Source: Psychrobacter sp. GP33 (lineage in GTDB: Bacteria > Pseudomonadota > Gammaproteobacteria > Pseudomonadales > Moraxellaceae). From it: a DNA stretch of 64,000 nt. The notes beneath the pieces were generated by a model. It did no database searches, was not told the DNA's origin, and was given only the letters and a program-made list of their open reading frames with translations. Each line of letters starts with the position of its first letter. Position 1 is the stretch's first letter. A program made the position numbers and the translations under genes. The stretch spans positions 542,446 through 606,445 of the forward strand of contig NZ_JACGYX010000001.1 of NCBI RefSeq assembly GCF_014119005.1, given 5' to 3'. Below, piece after piece: positions 36,801 through 45,546 of the stretch.

Positions 36801-37715
36801 ATGTCAGATAAACACTTTGATGCGTTACCCAAAGCGCATACTACTTATGCCAATATTATCAAAAGTTTATTGCCTATTGGTGATAGCTCAAAAGTCGATA
36901 AAGATGCCTTACCGCAAGCCACTTATTTTGTAGATAACCTGCATATTGACGAGAGTAATCTGAATGATTATCGTAAGATTTGCGGCTTTGCAGATAATGG
37001 TAAGGTGCCGATTACCTATTTTGCGGTGCTCTCACAAGCGCTACAGATGAATATGATGGTCAAAGAAGCTTTCCCGTTCACCATGCTGGGCTTGGTTCAT
37101 GTTGATAACAGTGTGACCCAGTATCGCCCGATTGGCGAGCGCGAGACCGTCAATATGTCGGTGGCTTTTGCTAATTTGCGTGACCATACCCAAGGTCAAC
37201 AGTTCGATTTTGTTACCACGGTTAAGTCGCACGATGATATCATTTGGGAGGGCACGTCAACCTACTTGGCACGCGCTAAAACTCCACAAACCAGTAGTGA
37301 TAAGAGCAAACCGCGCTCGGTCACTGTGAAGCCAATGGTTGATGAAAAAGGCGTACACAATGTTTTTGAAGTGCCGGAAGATATCGGTCGTCGTTATGCC
37401 TTTGTCTCAGGCGATTTTAATCTTATACATTTGCATCCGTTATCAGCGCGTGCCTTTGGTTTTCCAAAAGCCATTGCGCATGGCATGTGGTCTAAAGCCA
37501 AATGTTTGGGATTGATGGGTGAGTTACCGGATGCTTGTACAGTCAATGTCGCCTTTAAACTGCCTATTTTTTTACCTTCTGAGGTTGAGCTGATTGCAGA
37601 GCCAGTATCGAAGCTTGAGAGCATCGAGGACAGCTGTCATTTTGGCTTATACAGTGCTAAAAACGACAAACCACATTTGATTGGTGTGATTAAATTATTA
37701 AGCAACGATGAGTAA
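36801..37715 (+). CDS. MaoC-like (R)-specific enoyl-CoA hydratase / acyl dehydratase
   Basis: The 304-residue protein has two hot-dog halves. The C-terminal half carries the hydratase motif: YAFVSGDFNLIHLHPLSA at about residues 198-215, where the usual NPIH is NLIH, then GFPKAIAHGMW. The Asp and His of this motif are the catalytic pair in the family. The N-terminal half (about residues 30-165) looks like a second, inactive hot-dog domain. AGGATAGC precedes the ATG. With the thiolase and the ketoreductase it could carry out three steps of acyl-CoA elongation or degradation using (R)-3-hydroxy intermediates. Confidence 0.87.
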   Translation: MSDKHFDALPKAHTTYANIIKSLLPIGDSSKVDKDALPQATYFVDNLHIDESNLNDYRKICGFADNGKVPITYFAVLSQALQMNMMVKEAFPFTMLGLVHVDNSVTQYRPIGERETVNMSVAFANLRDHTQGQQFDFVTTVKSHDDIIWEGTSTYLARAKTPQTSSDKSKPRSVTVKPMVDEKGVHNVFEVPEDIGRRYAFVSGDFNLIHLHPLSARAFGFPKAIAHGMWSKAKCLGLMGELPDACTVNVAFKLPIFLPSEVELIAEPVSKLESIEDSCHFGLYSAKNDKPHLIGVIKLLSNDE

Positions 37716-37755
37716 CTTAAGCTCTAGCCTTAACTATTTGTACTAACTTATTAGA

Positions 37756-38298
37756 ATGACGACTATGAATAAAGATAGCCAAGATATAACCAATAACGAA
37801 AGTTATGATGCCGAACAAAAGCATAGCACTAGCATTGTTGATATAGATAATGGTATTGACCTTGCTACTGTATTAAATCATTATTTCCGTCCTGAGGAGC
37901 AAACCATTGTCTGCGGCGCACTTGATGAAGAAAAAGTGGCAGCATTGGCAACAGCAGGCGTTGATGTTGTGATTAATTTTCAGCCAGATGATGAGCTAAG
38001 CTTTGATGAAGCGGTAACCGTCACAAAGGCAGGCATGGCATATGAGCAACTCCCGATCAGTGGCGCGGATGACTTGAAACAGGTAAAAATTCTGGCGTTT
38101 GATGGTTTGTTACGTCAATATCATGGTAAAAAAGTAGCTTTGCATTGTAAGTCTGGTAACCGTGCAGGTGCAGCCATAGCCCTGCGCGCAGGCTGGCTAC
38201 GTGGGCGTAAAATAGAGACGGCGATGGAACGTGGTCGCAGTCACGGTTTGACGACCCTTGAGCAAGAAGTTCATAATCGCTTGCTTGTCCCGCGTTAG
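37756..38298 (+). CDS. Beta-lactamase-hydrolase-like (BLH) protein phosphatase
   Basis: This 180-residue protein belongs to the BLH/DUF442 phosphatase group, with a dual-specificity phosphatase fold. The P-loop is HCKSGNRAGAA, a CX5R site with Cys131 as nucleophile. VDVVINFQPDDE, earlier in the chain, matches the family's usual INxRPDxE strand with partly altered residues. The first ~30 residues are polar and variable. In other bacteria this domain is linked to sulfide and persulfide metabolism, but here no partner (Blh, BigR, sulfur dioxygenase) is adjacent, so the substrate cannot be stated. A start at 37765 is also possible. A hairpin terminator follows. Confidence 0.82.
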   Translation: MTTMNKDSQDITNNESYDAEQKHSTSIVDIDNGIDLATVLNHYFRPEEQTIVCGALDEEKVAALATAGVDVVINFQPDDELSFDEAVTVTKAGMAYEQLPISGADDLKQVKILAFDGLLRQYHGKKVALHCKSGNRAGAAIALRAGWLRGRKIETAMERGRSHGLTTLEQEVHNRLLVPR

Positions 38299-38335
38299 AG
38301 AAACAATAGACAAGTTCACTTTGTTAGTGATAGCG

Positions 38336-38366
38336 ACAGGCGACCATAAGGTTGCCTGTTTTTTTA
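38336..38366 (+). terminator. Intrinsic terminator after the BLH-like phosphatase gene
   Basis: ACAGGCGACC (38336-38345) and GGTTGCCTGT (38350-38359) pair over 10 bases with one G-T pair around an ATAA loop, followed by a run of eight T. Confidence 0.88.
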
Positions 38367-38406
38367 ATACCCGTTACTTACTTATTTATAAATTACGAGG
38401 CAGTCA

Positions 38407-39849
38407 ATGACAAACCACGATAATAACAATAATTGTCATCGCAATAATCAGCTTGAATTACGCTTACAGGTTCTATTAACACAGTTGCAATTAGACGATA
38501 CACCTGCTGGTGGTTCGTTGGTGGTTTATCAAGCAGGGCAATGTATTGCGCGAGCAAGTGTTGGCATGGCGCAATTAAATATGCTATGGCAGCCTGATAC
38601 CTTGTCGTTGAATTTTTCTACGGGTAAAGGCATTTTAGCGACATTGATTCATGTTTTGGTATCACAAAATTTGCTGGATTATGAGTTGCCCATTGCTAAC
38701 TATTGGTCGGCATTTGCGGCTAACGGAAAAGCTGATATTACCTTGCGTGTAGTAATGTCGCATCAAGCTGATCTATTTGCGATTACTAGTATTGATGCTG
38801 ATAGTGAAACCTTGCTTGATTGGGAAACTATGTTGGCAAATGTCGCGACTATGCCCATTACTAAGCCTGATAATGCCGATAGTTACGATAGCGCCTATAG
38901 TGCGTTGGTCTATGGCTGGGTACTCGGTGGCTTGATAGAATCGGTGACTGATATGTCGTTGGCTAACGCATTGCGCCATTATTTGACAGAGCCGCTTGGG
39001 ATTGCAGACAGCTGTTATTTCGGCGTTCCTACTGAAAAAGTAGATCAGGTGGCAACGCTGGTGAAAAACTTTGATAACGAGTTGTTAGAAGCTACTGTTA
39101 ATAATAATAATAATGATGCTGCTGATGGTGATAATGCAGACCATAGTATTCGGCGCAGTAAACGTAATAAGCCGGTATTAAAAGCGGACTCGGTAGCAAC
39201 TTTGCAGACTTATGCTACATTGCCCATTTATCCCCGCTGGCAACAGCATGCCGCTGAGCAAAACATAGCGGCACTTGATACGTCATTAAATACTACGCAA
39301 ATTAGTCGCTTGTATTTTAACCATAGTCAGCTAAATTTAAAAAACTATAAAGCCGCATTGATACCAAATAGCCCTGTACCTATTGATTATTATGATAAGC
39401 AGACCTTACAGGCGGTCATACCAGCGGTCAATGGTGTGGCGTCAGCAAAGGCATTGGCAACGATTTATGGGATGCTGGCAAATGGGGGCACATGGCAAGG
39501 GAAAACGCTGATTGATCCAGCAACGTTTGCTAAATTATCTACTCCGCAAGTATCGGGTATGGATGCCGTCATGCCAACCCACATGGATTGGCGTTTGGGC
39601 TATCATCGTTTGGTACAGCTATACCAAAACCCGATTGACGATAACAAGCAAATTGATACTAAACCAGACCATAAATCGCAAGCCTTTGGTCATATGGGCT
39701 ATAACGGCTCGGTGGCGTGGTGTGATCCTACGCAGCAATTATCCTTTGCCTTTGTCCATAATTTTGATGTGACCATGCTCAATGATATTCGCCAATTTGC
39801 CTTGACGGAAGCCGTATTGAGCATGGTTGACGAGGCGTTAGCACCCTAA
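38407..39849 (+). CDS. Serine hydrolase of the beta-lactamase (class C / EstB) fold
   Basis: The 480-residue protein contains the nucleophile motif STGK (SxxK) in LNFSTGKGILATL at about residues 76-88. The second motif has a tyrosine in the SAYSALVYGW segment (about 162-171), and HMGYNGSVAW near the C-terminus is in the place of the KTG-like strand. No signal peptide is visible, so it is probably a cytoplasmic esterase or peptidase-like enzyme rather than a secreted beta-lactamase. A ~40-residue polar insertion with an AAT-triplet run (encoding consecutive Asn) lies near residues 235-255. The true substrate is unknown. Confidence 0.85.
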   Translation: MTNHDNNNNCHRNNQLELRLQVLLTQLQLDDTPAGGSLVVYQAGQCIARASVGMAQLNMLWQPDTLSLNFSTGKGILATLIHVLVSQNLLDYELPIANYWSAFAANGKADITLRVVMSHQADLFAITSIDADSETLLDWETMLANVATMPITKPDNADSYDSAYSALVYGWVLGGLIESVTDMSLANALRHYLTEPLGIADSCYFGVPTEKVDQVATLVKNFDNELLEATVNNNNNDAADGDNADHSIRRSKRNKPVLKADSVATLQTYATLPIYPRWQQHAAEQNIAALDTSLNTTQISRLYFNHSQLNLKNYKAALIPNSPVPIDYYDKQTLQAVIPAVNGVASAKALATIYGMLANGGTWQGKTLIDPATFAKLSTPQVSGMDAVMPTHMDWRLGYHRLVQLYQNPIDDNKQIDTKPDHKSQAFGHMGYNGSVAWCDPTQQLSFAFVHNFDVTMLNDIRQFALTEAVLSMVDEALAP

Positions 39850-40001
39850 CAATTATAATTGAAAAATAAAGAGAGCGTTGCCAAATACTGTTTTTTAATG
39901 ATAAAAATATCTGCTGAATAAAAAATACCAGCCTATAATACCGCTAATATTGCCGTTATTATTTATCTCTCACTTTATTAATCATATTAGGATATTTCCT
40001 T

Positions 40002-41078
40002 TTGAGTACATTTATAGCACCAGCAATCGCTAATATAGAAGATAGCGAATTACGCCAGCAGTTACAACAGATTATAGATTTAAAAACCAAGCCCCTGGGC
40101 GCACTGGGACGACTAGAAACCTTGGCGTTGCAAATTGGTTTAATTCAAGGAACGACTGCGCCACAGATTAAGCAGCCGCAGATTCGAGTTTTTGCTGCCG
40201 ATCATGGCTTGGCGGTGCATGGTACATCGGCGTTCCCTAGTGCCGTTACAGCGCAAATGGTACTGAATTTCTTACAAGGCGGTGCTGCCATTAATGTCCT
40301 GGCGCGTCAGCATAATATTGAATTAAAGGTAGTCGATGCTGGGGTTGCTACTGATTTTGACCCTGCTCATTTTGAAAGCAATCCTCATCTCAAAAATTAT
40401 CCGCAATTACTGGATTATAAAGTGCGCCATGGCAGCCGTGATGCGCTCACAGAAGCTGCCATGACAGATGAAGAGTGCGTGCGCGCACTTAATAACGGTA
40501 TGGAAGTTGCCAAGCAACTGGAAGGTAACTTACTTATCGTTGGTGAAATGGGTATTGGTAATACCTCTGCTGCGAGTTTGCTGCTAGCAAGATTGGGGCA
40601 GCTTCCGATAGGTAATTGTATCGGTCGCGGTACGGGGCTTGATGATGCCGGATTACTACGTAAAGAGCAGATATTAACGCAAGTCTTACAACGTCATGAG
40701 GATGCTATAACGCCATTTGCAGCGCTCGCCGCATTAGGCGGGCTTGAGATTGCCATGATGGTTGGGGCGCTGATACAAGCGGCAAGCCAACGCCAAATTT
40801 TATTAATTGACGGTTTTATTGCCACTATTGCTTTGCTGGTTGCTGAGCATTTAGCACCTGGTGTCCGTCAGTATGCAGTTTTTGCCCATCATTCAGCGGA
40901 ACCAGGTCATGAGCATCTGTTGCAATTGTTACATGCAACGCCACTATTGCACTTACATATGCGCTTGGGTGAAGGTAGTGGGGCGGCGTTGGCTTATCCA
41001 TTATTGCAGTCTGCGTGTGCGATCATGAATGAGATGGCAAGCTTTAGTGATGCCGGCATTAGTGAGCAAAATAACTAA
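40002..41078 (+). CDS. cobT: Nicotinate-nucleotide--dimethylbenzimidazole phosphoribosyltransferase
   Basis: CobT activates the lower ligand of cobalamin (alpha-ribazole phosphate). The 358-residue product begins with a TTG at 40002, with AGGA 9 bases upstream. Family patterns are LKTKPLGALGRLE, FAADHGLAVHG, GEMGIGNTSAAS and GRGTGLDDAGL, and a C-terminal Glu in RLGEGSGAALA that acts as the catalytic base in the family. It overlaps the cobS start by one base (TAATG), so the two are translationally coupled. Confidence 0.96.
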   Translation: MSTFIAPAIANIEDSELRQQLQQIIDLKTKPLGALGRLETLALQIGLIQGTTAPQIKQPQIRVFAADHGLAVHGTSAFPSAVTAQMVLNFLQGGAAINVLARQHNIELKVVDAGVATDFDPAHFESNPHLKNYPQLLDYKVRHGSRDALTEAAMTDEECVRALNNGMEVAKQLEGNLLIVGEMGIGNTSAASLLLARLGQLPIGNCIGRGTGLDDAGLLRKEQILTQVLQRHEDAITPFAALAALGGLEIAMMVGALIQAASQRQILLIDGFIATIALLVAEHLAPGVRQYAVFAHHSAEPGHEHLLQLLHATPLLHLHMRLGEGSGAALAYPLLQSACAIMNEMASFSDAGISEQNN

Positions 41079-41914
41079 TGGCACACCCTCGCTCGTTAGG
41101 GCAAAGGCTATGGCAAGGGTTGAAATATGAGTATCGTTTACTACTGGTTGCGATTCAGTTTTTAACCCGCATACCAGTGCCTGAATTTACCAATTACCAA
41201 CCACAATGGCTACACCAAAGTAGCCGCCATTTCCCAGCGGTTGGGTTACTTGTAGGCTTACTTTGTGCCCTAGTGTTTTGGCTTACCTGTATGATATTTA
41301 CGCCATTGGTGGCAGCGGTGCTAAGTACAGTATTTAGTATTAAGCTGACTGGCGCGTTTCATGAAGATGGGCTTGCTGATAGTTGTGACGGGCTGGGAGG
41401 CGGTTTGACCCGCGCGCGCACCTTAACGATTATGAAGGATTCGCGTTTAGGCACTTATGGTACGTTAGGATTGGTCAGTGCATTATTAATTAAGATTACT
41501 TTATTAGCCTCAATGCCAATGACCACCGCCTTAGTGGCGCTGATTATCGGGCACAGTGCCTCACGCTTATTGTCTATTAGCTTAATTGCCATGCTGCCTT
41601 ACGGTGGTGAGATTGAACACGCCAAAGCCAAGCCAATGGCTCAGCAGCTCACGCCATTACAAGCCGTGATTGCCAGTGGCTGGCTGGTGCTAGGTGGGGT
41701 ATTAGTATTGATAATGTTCCCTGAAACTATGCGTCAATTGGGCATTTGGCACTGGTTGCTTGCCTTAATGCTTGCTCTGATCGCTACCGATTATATGCGC
41801 CGATTATTACGCCGACGTTTGGATGGCTATACTGGTGATGGATTGGGTGCGACCCAGCAGTTGAGCGAAGTGGCTATTTATGCAGGGCTTGCTGCCACTA
41901 TTCCTTTTATTTAA
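41078..41914 (+). CDS. cobS: Adenosylcobinamide-GDP ribazoletransferase (cobalamin synthase)
   Basis: CobS joins adenosylcobinamide-GDP to alpha-ribazole (phosphate) in the inner membrane. The 278-residue protein has six or so membrane helices. The metal-binding motif HEDGLADSCDGLGGG is at about residues 97-111, followed by MKDSRLGTYG. It lies in an operon cobT-cobS-cobC. The activating kinase (CobU/CobP) is not in the window. Confidence 0.96.
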   Translation: MAHPRSLGQRLWQGLKYEYRLLLVAIQFLTRIPVPEFTNYQPQWLHQSSRHFPAVGLLVGLLCALVFWLTCMIFTPLVAAVLSTVFSIKLTGAFHEDGLADSCDGLGGGLTRARTLTIMKDSRLGTYGTLGLVSALLIKITLLASMPMTTALVALIIGHSASRLLSISLIAMLPYGGEIEHAKAKPMAQQLTPLQAVIASGWLVLGGVLVLIMFPETMRQLGIWHWLLALMLALIATDYMRRLLRRRLDGYTGDGLGATQQLSEVAIYAGLAATIPFI

Positions 41915-41943
41915 ATGCACTATTATGAAGAGTAGTTTCATTA

Positions 41944-42567
41944 ATGACGACTTTATACATTTGGCGTCATCCTAAGCCGCTGGCGGCTGCTGGTATCTGT
42001 CTTGGGCATACCGACATGGGTGTCGATAACCGCAAGCTAAAACGCTTGGCGCATCACATTGAGCGCTTTGTGCGTGTGCATCAATTGCCAAAAGTCATTT
42101 GGGTTAGCCCCTTGCAGCGTTCATTAAGAGTCGGTCAATTATTGACCCAGCGCGGTTTTGTCTGCCATGTCACGCCGGAGCTAGCTGAGATTAATTTTGG
42201 TACTTGGGATGGGCAAGCGTGGGCACAGATTGGTAAAGAGGAAATCGATATCTGGTGCGATAACTTTGCCGATTTTGCTCCTAAAAATGGCGAGAGTCTA
42301 CAGGAGTTGTTTGAGCGAGTTGCTACTTGGTTACGCGTGCATAATATGACGCAAAGTCGTGTACAAAACGAAGCTTTAGTCACGCCTGATCCTGAGGTGA
42401 AATCTGATTCTGAAGTGGTACCCATATTAGCAGTCGGTCATGCCGGCTGGATTACTGCGGCTAAGATGATTGCAGCTGGTAATCCAGTGCCGCAGCTGGC
42501 AACAGAATGGTCTGCTCCTGTGGCTTATAATCAGTTGAGTATTTTTAAATATGCAAGAAATGTATAA
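41944..42567 (+). CDS. cobC: Histidine phosphatase, probable alpha-ribazole-5'-phosphate phosphatase
   Basis: The 207-residue protein has the phosphoglycerate-mutase-like catalytic motif with an altered third residue (WRHPKP in place of RHG), then LGHTD and VSPLQRSLRVGQLL. The second catalytic His is in AVGHAGWITAA near the C-terminus. Its place 29 bases after cobS supports removal of the 5'-phosphate of alpha-ribazole phosphate or of cobalamin phosphate. The RHP in place of RHG is seen in some CobC-like proteins but lowers certainty about the exact reaction. Confidence 0.83.
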   Translation: MTTLYIWRHPKPLAAAGICLGHTDMGVDNRKLKRLAHHIERFVRVHQLPKVIWVSPLQRSLRVGQLLTQRGFVCHVTPELAEINFGTWDGQAWAQIGKEEIDIWCDNFADFAPKNGESLQELFERVATWLRVHNMTQSRVQNEALVTPDPEVKSDSEVVPILAVGHAGWITAAKMIAAGNPVPQLATEWSAPVAYNQLSIFKYARNV

Positions 42568-42642
42568 AGCTAGATCTGTTATTAGTTAAATAATTGTAAG
42601 CACCCTATAAATATAAATCACTAATTTTTAAAAGGAATTTAT

Positions 42643-43116
42643 ATGTCTTTTTATCGTTGTACACGAATAAGCCTAGCTGCATTCTTACTATTATCATCTG
42701 CTACCTGTGTTACCCATGCCAGCCCTATATCTAATGTAAAGCCTATTCCCAAAGCATTCATCGGTAAATGGGCAGGAATGCACTCTACTAAACAAAAGCT
42801 TAATAAAACGATACTAAAAGATTTATGCGACAATGGTGGTGAGCAAGACACCTCATTTTTTGTTGACTTCAATGCCGATGCACAGCGGCTGACGGGCGTT
42901 TCCTATTGGGAAGACAGCTATGATGAGTATCCAATATCTTATAGCAAATATACACCTACTCATATTTCAGGTCAGTCACTCTCTATCTCTTTTGAGATGG
43001 GCGAGGATGATCAATTGTCTAATAAGTATGTTGGAAAATTTGACTATAAAATTGTTAATGGCACACTGTATCTAGATTCAGGTAATACAGTTATTGAAAT
43101 GATGCGCTGCCGATAG
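42643..43116 (+). CDS. Small exported protein of unknown function
   Basis: This 157-residue protein has a signal peptide (MSFYRCTRISLAAFLLLSS, cleavage near residue 27, THASP). The mature part starts with AFIGKWAGMHS, and a LTGVSYWEDSYDEYP and a YVGKFDYKI strand suggest a small beta-rich, lipocalin-like domain. It contains cysteines at about residues 66 and 156 that could form a disulfide bond. AAAAGGAA precedes the ATG. The neighbours (cobC upstream, an SMR gene downstream on the opposite strand) give no clue to its role. Confidence 0.7.
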   Translation: MSFYRCTRISLAAFLLLSSATCVTHASPISNVKPIPKAFIGKWAGMHSTKQKLNKTILKDLCDNGGEQDTSFFVDFNADAQRLTGVSYWEDSYDEYPISYSKYTPTHISGQSLSISFEMGEDDQLSNKYVGKFDYKIVNGTLYLDSGNTVIEMMRCR

Positions 43117-43176
43117 TGAGCAAGCTTTCTCTTTTCCTTACGCCAAAAATATAAGCTATTTTATAAATTATTGTTA

Positions 43177-43521
43177 TTAATGCCCAACCGTGTGTGAAAA
43201 TACATTAATGACAATCACCCCGCTGACAATCAAAGTAATACCAGCCACTGCTCCGGCATCAACCGTTTGCTTAAATATCACCGTACCGATAATCGCTGTC
43301 AATACAATGCCAATACCGCCCCAAATCGCATAGGCAATGCCTAGAGGGATAGTTTTAAGCGTTTGCGATAAAAAGTAGAACGAGACTATGTATAGTGCCG
43401 CCATCATAAGCGTCGGTATCAGCTTGGTGAACTGCTCAGACTTCACCAATAACGTCGTTGCCATGATTTCACAAATAATAGCCAACATCAAAAATCCATA
43501 GCCTATAAAAACTGGGTTCAT
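43177..43521 (-). CDS. Small multidrug resistance (SMR) family transporter
   Basis: The start at 43521 is chosen because GGAG lies 9 bases upstream; a TTG at 43542 is also open. The 114-residue protein has four membrane helices. The essential Glu (equivalent to Glu14 of EmrE) is Glu18 in AIICEIMATT, and SQTLKTIPLGIAYAIWGGIG is the second-helix signature of drug-exporting members. The family exports cationic drugs or guanidinium. No guanidine riboswitch hairpins were seen upstream. It is monocistronic. Confidence 0.92.
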   Translation of the reverse strand: MNPVFIGYGFLMLAIICEIMATTLLVKSEQFTKLIPTLMMAALYIVSFYFLSQTLKTIPLGIAYAIWGGIGIVLTAIIGTVIFKQTVDAGAVAGITLIVSGVIVINVFSHTVGH

Positions 43522-43749
43522 ACCATCACGCTCCAAATCCAAACTATTTTTTTAAAATAGTCAGTAGAATATATATATCAATATATAGAGACAATACGTC
43601 TCAGGTTATTCTCTCATAGCAATCATAAATAAAAGTAGCCCTTAACAAAAAAATCCGTTCTATAGAGGTTTTATATTTTTCTGAATCGCGTTACCATGAG
43701 CAAGTAAAATTTTTTAGCTCCTATATCTCCATCATCGAAAGGATAGGTT

Positions 43750-45012
43750 ATGCGCTACGACGTGATAGTAATTGGTGCCGGTATGGTCGGAACCTCAACT
43801 GCTTGGCATCTACAAAAGAATGGTTCTAAAGTATTACTGCTTGATAAAAAACTACCTGGATCAGAAACGTCATACGGTAATGCTGGATTGATTCAGCGTG
43901 AAGCCATTCATACGCATCCTTTCCCCCGTCAAATCTCTGAGATGGTCAGAGTGCTGCCCAATCAGGGCACCGATATCCGCTACCGCATACCTGCTATCCT
44001 ACGTTATCACCAAGCCCTTCTTCAGTATTGGAAATATTCTTCACCAGCCTCTGTTAAGAAAATAGAAAAAGAGTGGCAGACTCTCATTGAGCATTGTACC
44101 AGTGAGCATCAAACCCTAATTACCGCATCGGGTGCTGAAGAATTAATCAGCCGTGAAGGCTGGCTACAATTGCATCGTTCTGAAGAGACGCTTAAAACTG
44201 CTATTGCGGCAGCAGTCAAAGATCGCGAGCAGGGTGTTGAACATAAGGTATTGACCCTTGAAGAATTAAAAGCGATGGAGCCCAATGCCAATTTTGATGG
44301 TTTTGTCGGAGCGATTCATTGGCTAAACTCTTGGCAGGTTTCTAACCCAAGTGCCCTTGTTAAAGCGTATGCGAAGAGCTTCCAAGAGATGCAGGGCGAT
44401 ATCAAAGAAAGTGATGTGAAAGAAATTTCACCTGAAGATGGGATTGATGGTAAAGGCTGGAAAGTCGTTACTGATAACGGCACTTTTTATAGTGATGATT
44501 TGGTGATTGCCGCTGGTCCTTGGTCTAATGAGTTAATCAAACCACTAGGTTATGATTTGCCACTATTCCCGATGCGCGGTTATCACCAGCACTTTAAAGT
44601 TACTGGTAAAAATATGATTAAGCACAGTATGTTTGATATGGATAAAGGCTTTGTCATGGGACCGATGCAGCAAGGTATCCGCATTACTACGGGTGCTGAG
44701 ATGACCACCATGGATGCGCCCAAGAACTTTGGGCAGCTCAATACCGTGCTGAAACTGGCTAGAAAGATACTGCCATTAGATGAAGCGGTCGAGTCTGAGG
44801 CGTGGGCAGGCTCGCGTCCGTGTATGCCAGATATGAAGCCCGTTATTGGACCAGCTGGCAAGCATGATCATTTATGGTTTGCTTTTGGTCATAGTCATCA
44901 AGGCTTTACTTTAGGACCTATTACCGGCCGTCTCGTTGAAGAGCTGATTCACGATAAGCCATTGACCGTCAATGTAGAACCATTCAATGCGCAGCGATTT
45001 TATAAAGCATAG
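43750..45012 (+). CDS. dadA: FAD-dependent D-amino acid dehydrogenase-like oxidoreductase
   Basis: The 420-residue protein starts with an FAD-binding motif (DVIVIGAGMVGTSTAWHL) and resembles the DadA small subunit: ETSYGNAGLIQRE after the dinucleotide fold, MRGYHQHF, and near the C-terminus SRPCMPDMKPVIG and FGHSHQGFTLGP. Such enzymes oxidise D-amino acids (D-alanine in E. coli) to imino acids and pass electrons to quinones. AGGATAGG precedes the ATG. RidA, which hydrolyses the reactive imine, follows 136 bases downstream and supports the function. The specific D-amino acid is not known. Confidence 0.85.
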   Translation: MRYDVIVIGAGMVGTSTAWHLQKNGSKVLLLDKKLPGSETSYGNAGLIQREAIHTHPFPRQISEMVRVLPNQGTDIRYRIPAILRYHQALLQYWKYSSPASVKKIEKEWQTLIEHCTSEHQTLITASGAEELISREGWLQLHRSEETLKTAIAAAVKDREQGVEHKVLTLEELKAMEPNANFDGFVGAIHWLNSWQVSNPSALVKAYAKSFQEMQGDIKESDVKEISPEDGIDGKGWKVVTDNGTFYSDDLVIAAGPWSNELIKPLGYDLPLFPMRGYHQHFKVTGKNMIKHSMFDMDKGFVMGPMQQGIRITTGAEMTTMDAPKNFGQLNTVLKLARKILPLDEAVESEAWAGSRPCMPDMKPVIGPAGKHDHLWFAFGHSHQGFTLGPITGRLVEELIHDKPLTVNVEPFNAQRFYKA

Positions 45013-45148
45013 TTTTAGTGAATGATAACTTATAAATATAAGTATGTTAAAATATTGCCTCAAAAATATAAGTTACCACTATCCGTTACAAACAATTAGT
45101 TAGACGCAATCAGTTAAAATAGTCATTAAACACACAAGGACGAACCCC

Positions 45149-45487
45149 ATGCAAAAACTGCAAAGCAACCAACGTATGAGTAAAATTGTCATTCATAACG
45201 AGACTGTTTATCTGTCTGGTCAAACCGGCAATGCCGAGGATGATATCGCCGCCCAAACGCTAACTTGCTTAGAAAAAGTTGCAGCCTTGCTCGAAGAAGC
45301 TGGTAGCGATAAGTCAAAAATGCTATCCGCCACCGTTTGGTTAAAAAGCATGTCGGATTATGCCGCGATGAATGAAGTATGGGATAAATGGTTTGAAGGC
45401 GTGCCACCACCAGCCCGTGCTTGTGGTGAATCAGCGCTTGCTCGTCCTGAACTATTGGTTGAGGTTACTGTCATCGCGGCTCAATAA
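45149..45487 (+). CDS. RidA-family enamine/imine deaminase
   Basis: The 112-residue protein is a RidA/YjgF member. SNQRMSKIVIHNETVYLSGQ at the start, the strand LLEEAGSDKSKMLSATVWL and the C-terminal GVPPPARACGESALARPELLVEVTVIAA match the family. The Arg of PPARACGE is the residue that holds the substrate carboxylate. Its position after a DadA-type dehydrogenase suggests it clears iminopyruvate-type products of D-amino acid oxidation. AAGGA precedes the ATG, and a terminator follows. Confidence 0.92.
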   Translation: MQKLQSNQRMSKIVIHNETVYLSGQTGNAEDDIAAQTLTCLEKVAALLEEAGSDKSKMLSATVWLKSMSDYAAMNEVWDKWFEGVPPPARACGESALARPELLVEVTVIAAQ

Positions 45488-45508
45488 TCCGTAGATTGAT
45501 AAGATAGT

Positions 45509-45546
45509 AAAAAAAGGCAGGGTAATTATTATCCTGCCCTTTTTTA
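45509..45546 (+). terminator. Intrinsic terminator after ridA
   Basis: AAAAAAGGCAGGGTAAT and ATTATCCTGCCCTTTTTT form a long stem with one bulged C and a T-run, 22 bases past the stop codon. Confidence 0.82.

Noticed and set aside
39100..39116. AAT triplet run in the serine hydrolase gene
   Set aside because: A short Asn run within a polar insertion; too short and in-frame to suggest phase variation.
39850..40001. Possible cobalamin riboswitch upstream of cobT
   Set aside because: The 152-base gap is too short and AT-rich and shows no B12-box-like sequence.
43522..43749. Possible guanidine riboswitch upstream of the SMR transporter
   Set aside because: Only a 5-bp hairpin GAGAC/GTCTC is seen; the loop lacks the ACGR tetraloops of mini-ykkC and no larger fold is evident.
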